43,478 nt of DNA from Methanoculleus sp. (GTDB lineage Archaea; Halobacteriota; Methanomicrobia; Methanomicrobiales; Methanoculleaceae), in contig JALNXI010000001.1 of assembly GCA_023230425.1 (NCBI GenBank), forward strand, positions 1-43,478. Reading direction: 5' to 3'. The translations under genes were made by a program, and so were the position numbers. Below, in pieces: positions 1 to 6,492 of the stretch. The first letter of the stretch is position 1. Every line of letters starts with the position of its first letter. The notes beneath the pieces were generated by a model that did not search any database, had not been told where the DNA came from, and saw only the letters and a program-made list of their open reading frames with translations.

Positions 1-121
1 AAAAAGGGATTAAAATATCAGACGAGGAGATGGAGCGCATTAATTTGATACGCGATCCGTTTCATGGTGAATGGAATTATTCGATTCAACCTCAAATTGC
101 ATAAGTTGTTATTTCACAAGT
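1..121 (+). mobile_element. 3' end of an ISAzo13-like insertion sequence
   Basis: Reading from base 3, an open frame enters from outside the window and stops with TAA at 102-104. Its last residues include the stretch DPFHGEWNYSI, which resembles the C-terminal tail of ISAzo13-family (Rhodopirellula-type DDE) transposases. Immediately downstream, from about base 122, the sequence becomes collinear with the lipoprotein paralogues at 884-3443, so the right end of the element lies near 105-121. The transposase body and left end are outside the window, so terminal inverted repeats and target duplication cannot be seen. The family call rests on recalled motif similarity; that some foreign element ends here is better supported, because the paralogy breaks off sharply. 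Confidence 0.7.
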
Positions 122-790
122 CCTAAGACAACCACGCCCATCGAGAACGTGACCCTCCTCGTCCCCATCCCGACGCGCGGCGACCGGCCCACTCTAGGTC
201 ATACCCAGATCTCCGATGCTTTTTACGCCGATCGACTCCCTGACCACAATACGCCCGCGATTGTCCCGGTCGATGGTTGTTACTACCTCCGGCTGACCGT
301 TCCCTACATGGATCCCGCAGAACCTATTTATGTAGATTATTACAACCGTACCTCTTTCGACCAGGAGTTCCGCCCCGAGTTCGTCCCCCAACTGATCAAT
401 ACGCTGCACCCGTTCGGCAACGAGTCGCTCTTCTCCCCAAAGCAGAACCTCACGCTGACTGCAGGATCCCCGGAAGCGGTTCGGACGAGCGGCTACAACC
501 CTGGAGGATACAGTTACTCCTATACCATCCCCGTCTACGTCTACTACGAGAACGGGAGTCAGGTTGAGATCTATTCGAATATTCGGGGTGAGAACGAATG
601 GGTTGAGCGGTTTGATGCATGGGCGCTGAATCGGTATACCGATCATTATCGTCTCGTCATCACCGGCGATCCGCAGGGCTGGATGCCTGCCGAAGGGGAA
701 GTGACGGCGGGGCAAGGGGTCTACCGGGAGTGGCAACTCGCCCCTTCCTCCACCCCTAGTTCAGGGAATAAAACGGATGCATCAGTCTGA
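122..790 (+). pseudogene. 5'-truncated lipoprotein paralogue (copy 1 of 4)
   Basis: This is the first of four tandem homologous genes. From about base 122 it matches the mature part of copies 2-4 (TPIENVTLLVPIP, HPFGNESLF, PKQNLTLTAG and GWMPAEGEVTAG are shared), but the signal peptide, lipobox cysteine and upstream TATA box found in copies 2-4 are missing. An in-frame ATG at 71 lies inside the transposase reading frame, so the 239-residue frame from 71 is a chimera and not the original protein. The frame is otherwise intact to the TAA at 788-790. The simplest reading is inactivation by the IS at 1-121; without a signal peptide any product would stay in the cytoplasm. Lack of internal stops suggests the event is recent. 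Confidence 0.8.
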
Positions 791-880
791 TGTGGCCTCG
801 TCAGACCGGAAATCAGTCGATACTCGAATCTGGAACATCTTCGGGGAGATGAATGTATATCAGGAAGGAACAGACTCCTG
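779..880 (+). repeat. Direct repeat, unit 1 (gene spacer with promoter)
   Basis: The spacer between copies 1 and 2 is nearly identical to 1659-1760 between copies 2 and 3 over about 100 bp, including the TATA-like tgtata and the bases up to the next ATG. Duplication therefore covered gene plus promoter, and both spacers remain good substrates for homologous recombination. Confidence 0.85.
854..861 (+). promoter_or_regulatory. TATA box of lipoprotein copy 2
   Basis: The sequence tgtatatc is centred about 26 nt before the ATG at 884. The same element occurs at the same distance before copies 3 and 4. This geometry places transcription start at or next to the start codon, implying a leaderless mRNA (inference). 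Confidence 0.6.
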
Positions 881-883
881 CAT

Positions 884-1651
884 ATGCGTCCCTGGCTCCC
901 CGCTGTCCTCCTCACCCTCGTCGTTGCCCTGGTCTTCCTCTGCGGCTGTCTCTCGGAAGAACCACATAATATAGTGAAATCTTACAATTATGCCCTCAGC
1001 ATCAAGACAAACACGCCCATCGAGAACGTGACCCTCCTCGTCCCCATCCCGATGCGCGGCGACTGGCTGGCCATCGGTCCCGTCCCGCTCTCCGATGCAT
1101 TTTACGCCGATCGCCTCTCAGAGCGTTATACGCTCGCTGTCGTCCCGGTCGACGGAAGGTACTATCTTCGGGTGACCGCTCCCTTCATGGATCCCGCAGA
1201 GCCGGTTGGTATGATCTTTCACAACCATACCTTCCTTGCAGGTGATTTTCGCCTGGAAATCGTCCCACAGCTGATCAATACGCTGCACCCGTTCGGCAAC
1301 GAGTCGCTCTTTCTCCCGAAGCAGAACCTCACGCTGACCGCGGGCTCCCCGGAGGCGGTTCGGACGAGCGGTTACAACCCCGATGGATACCGGTATTCTT
1401 ACACCATCCCTGTCTACGCATACTATGAGAACGGAACACGGGTTGAGATCTCTTCAAGGATTTGGGGAGCGAATCAGTGGAGCGAGGGATTTGATTACCA
1501 TCCGTCGAATCAATATTCCGATGCCTACTCTCTCGCTATTACTAGCGAGCCGCGGGGCTGGATGTCTGCCGAAGGGGAAGTGACGGCGGGGCGAGGGGTC
1601 TATGAAGAGTGGCAACTCGCCCCTTCCCCTACTACTGGTTTAAGGGAGTAG
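884..1651 (+). CDS. Putative exported lipoprotein, tandem family copy 2
   Basis: A 255-residue protein of unrecognised function. The N-terminus has a short positive end, a hydrophobic stretch (about residues 5-20) and a lipobox ending LCGC, so it is probably an archaeal lipoprotein anchored through the cysteine at about residue 22. The mature part is shared with three neighbours: an early TPIENVTLLVPIP block, a VVPVDGRYYLRV block, HPFGNESLFLPKQNLTLTAG, a YSYTIPVYAYYENG block, and a Trp-containing C-terminal block (GWMSAEGEVTAG). Several NxT/S sequons would suit surface glycosylation. The ATG at 884 is chosen because the TATA box lies about 26 nt upstream and the signal peptide begins directly there. 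The mature part looks like a beta-rich surface domain, which is inference. Confidence 0.85.
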   Translation: MRPWLPAVLLTLVVALVFLCGCLSEEPHNIVKSYNYALSIKTNTPIENVTLLVPIPMRGDWLAIGPVPLSDAFYADRLSERYTLAVVPVDGRYYLRVTAPFMDPAEPVGMIFHNHTFLAGDFRLEIVPQLINTLHPFGNESLFLPKQNLTLTAGSPEAVRTSGYNPDGYRYSYTIPVYAYYENGTRVEISSRIWGANQWSEGFDYHPSNQYSDAYSLAITSEPRGWMSAEGEVTAGRGVYEEWQLAPSPTTGLRE

Positions 1652-1658
1652 ATTGAGT

Positions 1659-1760
1659 GCATCAGTCTGATGTGGCCTCGTCAGACCGGAAATCAGTCGA
1701 TACTCGAATCTGGAACGTCTCCGGGGAAATGAATGTATACCAGGAAGAAACAGACTTCTG
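1659..1760 (+). repeat. Direct repeat, unit 2 (gene spacer with promoter)
   Basis: Second unit of the spacer repeat, matching 779-880 with a handful of substitutions. It carries the promoter of copy 3. The spacer before copy 4 shares only its final part (the gaatgtata block at 2605-2614). Confidence 0.85.
1734..1741 (+). promoter_or_regulatory. TATA box of lipoprotein copy 3
   Basis: The sequence tgtatacc is centred about 25 nt before the ATG at 1762, matching the arrangement before copies 2 and 4. It argues against a start further upstream at 1657, which would place the promoter inside the gene. Confidence 0.6.
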
Positions 1761-1761
1761 C

Positions 1762-2526
1762 ATGCATCGCCGGCCCCTCGTCGTCCTCCTCGTCCTTGTC
1801 GTTGCCCAGGTCTTCCTCTGCGGCTGTACCTCGAGTGGACCTCAAGATTTCAGCGTATCCTCATCATATACTCTCCACATCACGACGGATACCCGCATCG
1901 AGAACGTGACCCTTCTCGTTCCCATCCCGGCCCGCGGTGATCTGCCTGCCATCGGTCATGACCCGATCTCCGATGCGTTTTATGCTAACCGTTTCCCAGA
2001 GCACATTACGCCCGCGATCGTCCCGATCGACGGCCAGTATTACCTCCGGTTAACTGCCCCGTTCCTGAGCCCTGCAGAACCTGTGCGGGTGAACTATGAA
2101 AACTATACCTCCCTTGCAGGTGATTTCCGGCCTGAGATTGTCCCGCAAATGGTCGAAACACGGTATCCGTTCGGCAATGAGTCCCTCTTCCTCCCGAAGC
2201 AGAACCTCGCCCTGACCGCAGGCTCCCCGGAGGCGGTTGAAACACGTGGTATCAACCCTGGATGCCGATATTCCTACACCATCCCTGTCTACGCGTATTG
2301 TGAGAACGGAAGTCGGATCGAAGTTTATTCAACTATTTGGGGCAGGAACGGATGGGTTGAGCAATTTGATGCAGGGGCACTGAATCAATACTCCGATCGT
2401 TATCATCTCGTCATCACCGGCGAGCCGCAGGGCTGGATGGCTGCCGACGGTGTGATGACGGCAGGGGAAGGGATCTACCGGGAGTGGCAACTCAACGCCT
2501 CCACCACTTCCGGTTCAGGGGAGTAG
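1762..2526 (+). CDS. Putative exported lipoprotein, tandem family copy 3
   Basis: A 254-residue paralogue of copies 2 and 4. The frame is open from 1657, but those extra 35 residues are translated spacer repeat and precede the signal peptide. The start at 1762 puts the hydrophobic segment (VVLLVLVVAQVFLCGC) at the N-terminus and the TATA box about 25 nt upstream. The lipobox cysteine is followed by a short Ser/Gly linker. The mature domain keeps all family blocks, with differences such as a Cys replacing Tyr before ENG and a Cys after INPG, which may form a disulfide in this copy only (inference). The gene ends TAG at 2524-2526. Function unknown; probably a cell-surface protein. Confidence 0.85.
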   Translation: MHRRPLVVLLVLVVAQVFLCGCTSSGPQDFSVSSSYTLHITTDTRIENVTLLVPIPARGDLPAIGHDPISDAFYANRFPEHITPAIVPIDGQYYLRLTAPFLSPAEPVRVNYENYTSLAGDFRPEIVPQMVETRYPFGNESLFLPKQNLALTAGSPEAVETRGINPGCRYSYTIPVYAYCENGSRIEVYSTIWGRNGWVEQFDAGALNQYSDRYHLVITGEPQGWMAADGVMTAGEGIYREWQLNASTTSGSGE

Positions 2527-2608
2527 AACGAATTTTTCGGCCTGCTGAGGCAGAAGGGGGCAGGAAATGGGCAGGTAACCCTACGGAGAGCGTCTCCGGG
2601 GGAATGAA

Positions 2609-2616
2609 TGTATACT
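2609..2616 (+). promoter_or_regulatory. TATA box of lipoprotein copy 4
   Basis: The sequence tgtatact is centred about 24 nt before the ATG at 2637, inside the conserved gaatgtata block shared by all three spacers. The transcript is expected to be leaderless. Confidence 0.6.
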
Positions 2617-2636
2617 GAGAGAGAATATACCCCTCT

Positions 2637-3443
2637 ATGCGTTGCCAGCTCCCCATCGTCCTCCTCGCCCTCGTCGTTGCCCAGGTCTTCCTCTGCGGCT
2701 GTCTCTCGGGGGAACCTCAAGATCCTTATACAGATTTCAGATACGAACTCTCCATCAGGACAGCCACGCCCATCGAGAACGTGACCCTCCTTGTACCCAT
2801 CCCGACCCGCGGCGACCAGCCGGTCATCGGTCCCGAACAAATTTCTGGTGAACTTTACACCGATCCCGGCAACCTCCGAAAACATCCCTCCGATCCCTCG
2901 ACTCTTCCGGAGCACTACGATTTCGCGATCGTCCCGGTCGACGGCCAGTACTACCTCCGGCTGACCACTCCCTACATGAATCCCGCAGAACCGATCGGTG
3001 TTCGCTACTCTAATCGCACCTCTCTTGGTGACAAATTACGCCCTGAGGTCGTCCCGCAGTTGATCGATACACGGCACCCATTCGGCAACGAGTCGCTCTT
3101 CGCCCCGAAGCAGAACCTCACGCTGACAGCAAGTTCCTCCGGAACGCCCAACGAGCGCGGTTATTACAACCCCGGAGGAAACCGTTACTCCTACACCATC
3201 CCTGTCTACGCGCACTACGAGAACGGAACACAGGTCTCGATCTCGTCGAAAGTTACGGGGGCGAATCTGTGGCTTGAAGGGTTTGATTTTGCCGGGCAAA
3301 ATCGATACTCCGATGCGTACTCTCTCACCATCACCGGCGACCCGCAGGGCTGGATGCCTGCTGAAGGCAAAGTGACGGCGGGGCAGGGAGGCTACCGGGA
3401 GTGGCAACTCAACTCTTCCCCGACTTCCGGTGCAGGGGAGTAA
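2637..3443 (+). CDS. Putative exported lipoprotein, tandem family copy 4
   Basis: A 268-residue member of the same family and the most divergent of the four. It has the N-terminal hydrophobic segment and lipobox (VFLCGC), then the TPIENVTLLVPIPTRGD block. It differs by an insertion of about 14 residues rich in Pro/Asp (around residues 75-88) before the EHYDFAIVPVDGQYYLRL block and by changes around the SSGTPNERG segment. The C-terminal GWMPAEGKVTAG block is retained. The gene ends TAA at 3441-3443 and converges on leuB, which ends at 3492 on the other strand. Function is unknown. Confidence 0.85.
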   Translation: MRCQLPIVLLALVVAQVFLCGCLSGEPQDPYTDFRYELSIRTATPIENVTLLVPIPTRGDQPVIGPEQISGELYTDPGNLRKHPSDPSTLPEHYDFAIVPVDGQYYLRLTTPYMNPAEPIGVRYSNRTSLGDKLRPEVVPQLIDTRHPFGNESLFAPKQNLTLTASSSGTPNERGYYNPGGNRYSYTIPVYAHYENGTQVSISSKVTGANLWLEGFDFAGQNRYSDAYSLTITGDPQGWMPAEGKVTAGQGGYREWQLNSSPTSGAGE

Positions 3444-3491
3444 AACGGACGCACCGGCTCGATTTTCCAGAAAAAGAGAGGGGCGGCAGCC

Positions 3492-4613
3492 CTACACCGT
3501 CTTCACAAGCGCCGCGACGTATCGGCCGACCTCGCTCGTCTTCCTCGCCCCGCCCATGTCCCGGGTGACGAAACCGTCAAGGATGCTCCTCTCGATCGCC
3601 CGGAGGACTGCCGCCGCAGCCTCGTGCTCGCCGATGTGGTCGATGAGCATCGAGCCCGCCCAGACGGTTGCAAGTGGGTTCGCGACGTCCTGGCCCCGGT
3701 ACTTCGGCGCAGAGCCGTGGATCGGCTCGAACATGGAGGTTCCCCGGGGGTTGATGTTCCCGCCGGGGGCGAGCCCGAGCCCGCCCTGGATCATGGCACC
3801 GAGGTCGGTGATGATGTCGCCGAACATGTTCGGGGTGACGACGACATCGAACCACTCGGGGTTCTTGACGAACCACATCGTGACGGCGTCGACGAAGTTG
3901 AACTCCGTCGCGACGTCCGGGTATTCAACGGCGACTTCGGTGAAGACGTCCCGCCAGAGGCCGTAGACGTCGGAGAGGACGTTTGCCTTATCGACCGACG
4001 TGAGCCTTTTGCGCCTCCGGTCGGCGAGGTCGAAGGCGTAGCGGATCGCCCGCTCCGCACCCGGCCGGGTGACGACGCCGATCTGGTAAGCGATCTCGTC
4101 GGCGTCGGTCTCGACGTCGAGACCGAATTTGACATTGTAGAGGTCACGGACGACCTCGAGCGTCTTTCTCTCCCGCTTCCCGGCGAACCGCGAGCCGATA
4201 CCGACGTAGAAGTCCTCGGTGTTCTCCCGGACCACGACGAAGTCGATATCCTCCGGCTTTTTGTTCGCGAGCGGCGTCGTGACGCCCTCAAGGAGCCTGA
4301 TTGGCCGGAGGTTGATGAACTGGTCGAAGTGGAACCGGATAGCAAGCAGGATGCCCTTCTCGAGGATCCCGGGCTTCACCCGTTCATCACCGATGGCCCC
4401 GAAGTAGATCGCCTTGAATTTCGAGAGTTCCCGGATATCCTCCTCGGTGAGGAGTTCACCGGTCGCGAGGTAGCGCTCCGCCCCGATATCGAAGTCGGTC
4501 CACGCTATGTCAAACCCATAGCGCTCCCCTGCGGCATCGAGGACCTCTTTTCCCGCCGCTACGATCTCGGGGCCGATGCCGTCCCCGCCGATGGCGGCTA
4601 CTCGGTGCTGCAT
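3492..4613 (-). CDS. leuB: Isopropylmalate/homoisocitrate dehydrogenase family
   Basis: A 373-residue NAD(P)-dependent beta-decarboxylating dehydrogenase of the LeuB/AksF/Icd family, acting in the cytoplasm. Visible signatures are the N-terminal IGGDGIGPE, the substrate-phosphate region RENTEDFYVG, the Lys-containing SVDKANVL segment, the metal-binding NMFGDIITDLGA block and FEPIHGSAPKYRGQ near the cofactor site. The length fits the family. The start ATG at 4611-4613 overlaps the 3' end of leuD by 16 bp, suggesting translational coupling; the frame is open further upstream but that part lies inside leuD. As last gene of leuC-leuD-leuB it would oxidise 3-isopropylmalate; in methanogens homologues also serve homoisocitrate oxidation toward 2-oxosuberate for coenzyme B. 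Sequence alone does not separate the two. Confidence 0.92.
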   Translation of the reverse strand: MQHRVAAIGGDGIGPEIVAAGKEVLDAAGERYGFDIAWTDFDIGAERYLATGELLTEEDIRELSKFKAIYFGAIGDERVKPGILEKGILLAIRFHFDQFINLRPIRLLEGVTTPLANKKPEDIDFVVVRENTEDFYVGIGSRFAGKRERKTLEVVRDLYNVKFGLDVETDADEIAYQIGVVTRPGAERAIRYAFDLADRRRKRLTSVDKANVLSDVYGLWRDVFTEVAVEYPDVATEFNFVDAVTMWFVKNPEWFDVVVTPNMFGDIITDLGAMIQGGLGLAPGGNINPRGTSMFEPIHGSAPKYRGQDVANPLATVWAGSMLIDHIGEHEAAAAVLRAIERSILDGFVTRDMGGARKTSEVGRYVAALVKTV

Positions 4614-5089
4614 GTCTCCACCCGTTCTAAGTCTTTCGCATAGGCCACGAGGCCGCCGGCCTCGACGATCGTCCGGAGGAACCCGGGCACCGGCTCGACG
4701 GCGAACTGCTTTCCGTTCACCGTGATAAAGCCCCCGGCGACGTCCACCGATACGGCGTCGCCGTCCCGGATCTCGTCGACCCCGGCGCAGACCAGCGGCA
4801 GGAGCCCGGTGTTGACGGCGTTCCGGTAGAAGATCCGGGCAAAGGACGCTGCGATCACGACCCTGATGCCGGCCCCGAGGAGCGCGAGCGGTGCGTGCTC
4901 CCGGGAGGAGCCGCACCCGAAGTTGGTACCCCCAACCACGACATCGCCTGCCCGTGCGCCCTTTGCAAACTCGTCTCTCGTCCCCTCAAACGCGTGCTTC
5001 GCGAGCTCCGCCGGATCGTAAATTGTCAGGAATCTCCCCGGTATGATCGCGTCCGTATCGATATCATTGCCAAACTTCCATGCCCGCAT
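4598..5089 (-). CDS. leuD: Isopropylmalate/homoaconitate isomerase small subunit
   Basis: A 163-residue swivel-domain subunit of the aconitase superfamily. It begins with the typical KFGNDIDTDAIIPGRFL motif and has the GTNFGCGSSREHAP block that contributes the substrate-binding Ser/Arg. It pairs with the large subunit encoded just upstream (3 bp gap). The loop after the DTD motif reads GRFLTIYDPAEL; this loop is known to govern specificity between isopropylmalate and homoaconitate in archaeal enzymes, and the sequence here does not plainly match either textbook form. It could therefore serve leucine synthesis, the coenzyme B chain-elongation pathway (AksE role), or both. Confidence 0.9.
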   Translation of the reverse strand: MRAWKFGNDIDTDAIIPGRFLTIYDPAELAKHAFEGTRDEFAKGARAGDVVVGGTNFGCGSSREHAPLALLGAGIRVVIAASFARIFYRNAVNTGLLPLVCAGVDEIRDGDAVSVDVAGGFITVNGKQFAVEPVPGFLRTIVEAGGLVAYAKDLERVETCSTE

Positions 5090-5092
5090 GGA

Positions 5093-6346
5093 TTACACCT
5101 CCCTCGGATCGGTGATCTCACCGTAGAGGGCGCTTGCCGCCGCCGTCGCCGGCGAGGCGAGGTAGACCGACGCCTGCGTGCTCCCCTGCCTGCCCCGGAA
5201 GTTCCGGTTCGACGTGGAGAGCGAGACCTCGCCGGGGGCGAGGAGGCCGAACGCGCCGCCCATGCAGGGGCCGCAGCAGGGCGCCTCGACGAGCGCTCCC
5301 GCCTCGACGAACCGCTCGATCAGCCCGGCCCGCAGCGCCTTGAGATACTCGGTGCGCGAAGCCGGTATGACGATCACGCGGACCCCGGACGCGAACGCAT
5401 CAGCGGTCCCGAGCACCTCCGCCGCCTCGGCGAGGTCTTCATACCGCCCGTTGGTGCAGGAGCCGATGAAGACCTGGTCGACCTTCGTCCCCGCCACACC
5501 CCCGACATCCACGACGTTGTCCACGTTGTGGGGGACGGCGACCTGCGGCGCAAGATCGGTGACGTCGTAGTGCCGGCGCTCTGCGTAGGCCGCATCAGGG
5601 TCGCTTGCAAGGTCGAACGGCTCGATATCACGGCGGGCGGCGACGTAGTCCCAGGTCGCCGCGTCGGGCGGCACGATCCCCGCCTTCGCCCCCATCTCGA
5701 TCGCCATGTTGGCGCAGGTCATCCGGCCCGCCATGCTCATCTCCCTTATCGCCCCGCCGGTGAACTCAAGCGTCCTATAGGTCGCGCCGTCGGCACCGAT
5801 GTCGCCGGCGAGCGAGAGGATCAGGTCTTTTGGACCCACCCTCCGGTCGAACGTCCCGTCCACGGTAAGGAGGATGCTCTCAGGAACCCGGAAGTAGAGC
5901 GCCCCGAACTTCAGCACAAAACCCATATCGGTCGACCCGATCCCGGTCGCAAATGCGCCTGCGGCACCGTAGGTGCAGGTGTGGGAGTCGGTGCCGACGA
6001 TGATCTCGCCGGGCGCCGCCCGTCCCTTCTCCATCACGACCTGGTGACAGACACCCTCGAGGAGATCGTAGTTGTGGATCCCCTGCTCCGCCGCAAACTG
6101 CCGCATGAAGACGTGGTTCTCGGCAGCCGGTATCGAGTCGGCGGGGATCTGGTGGTCGAAGAGCATGATGATCCGCTCCGGATCATAGACACGTTCTCCA
6201 CCCATCTCGCGGAAGACCCGGACCGCCAGCGGGCCGGTGATGTCGTGGATCATCGCCGCGTCCACCGGTGCCATCACCACGTCCCCCGCGCGGACAGCCC
6301 TGCCGCACGTTTGCGAAAATATCTTTTCTGCGATCGTCGCCGCCAT
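5093..6346 (-). CDS. leuC: Isopropylmalate/homoaconitate isomerase large subunit
   Basis: A 417-residue large subunit of the archaeal LeuC/AksD type, carrying the [4Fe-4S] cluster of a hydro-lyase that moves a hydroxyl group in 2-isopropylmalate (or (homo)n-citrate). Features include DHQIPADS, VGTDSHTCTYGA (substrate and first cluster region), and the cluster cysteines in SCTNGR and CCGPCMG. The shorter, about 420-residue form is usual in archaea. It is the first gene of leuC-leuD-leuB. The start at 6344-6346 gives MAATIAEKIFS, the normal beginning of the family. The 146-bp gap to divergent mutS must hold both promoters; a weak TATA-like gatatttc abuts the start codon, but no convincing box was found. 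Confidence 0.92.
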   Translation of the reverse strand: MAATIAEKIFSQTCGRAVRAGDVVMAPVDAAMIHDITGPLAVRVFREMGGERVYDPERIIMLFDHQIPADSIPAAENHVFMRQFAAEQGIHNYDLLEGVCHQVVMEKGRAAPGEIIVGTDSHTCTYGAAGAFATGIGSTDMGFVLKFGALYFRVPESILLTVDGTFDRRVGPKDLILSLAGDIGADGATYRTLEFTGGAIREMSMAGRMTCANMAIEMGAKAGIVPPDAATWDYVAARRDIEPFDLASDPDAAYAERRHYDVTDLAPQVAVPHNVDNVVDVGGVAGTKVDQVFIGSCTNGRYEDLAEAAEVLGTADAFASGVRVIVIPASRTEYLKALRAGLIERFVEAGALVEAPCCGPCMGGAFGLLAPGEVSLSTSNRNFRGRQGSTQASVYLASPATAAASALYGEITDPREV

Positions 6347-6492
6347 GAAATATCGAGTTCCAGGTACGCGCTCCAGACGTATCTAGTTTGGCAGGAGACG
6401 CTCCGACCGGGCAGGGAATCTGAGTCCATTTCGCCCGCTTTCCCGGGGGATTACCCTTATGTGAATCCATGCGGATTGTATAGGGAGAAGCG

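Noticed and set aside
1657..1761. Upstream extension of lipoprotein copy 3 by 35 codons
   Set aside because: The extension translates the spacer repeat, contains the gene's TATA box and would put the signal peptide in the middle of the protein.
3624..4643. A 339-codon plus-strand frame
   Set aside because: Antisense to leuB and the end of leuD; composition is Asp/Val/Arg-rich as expected for a shadow.
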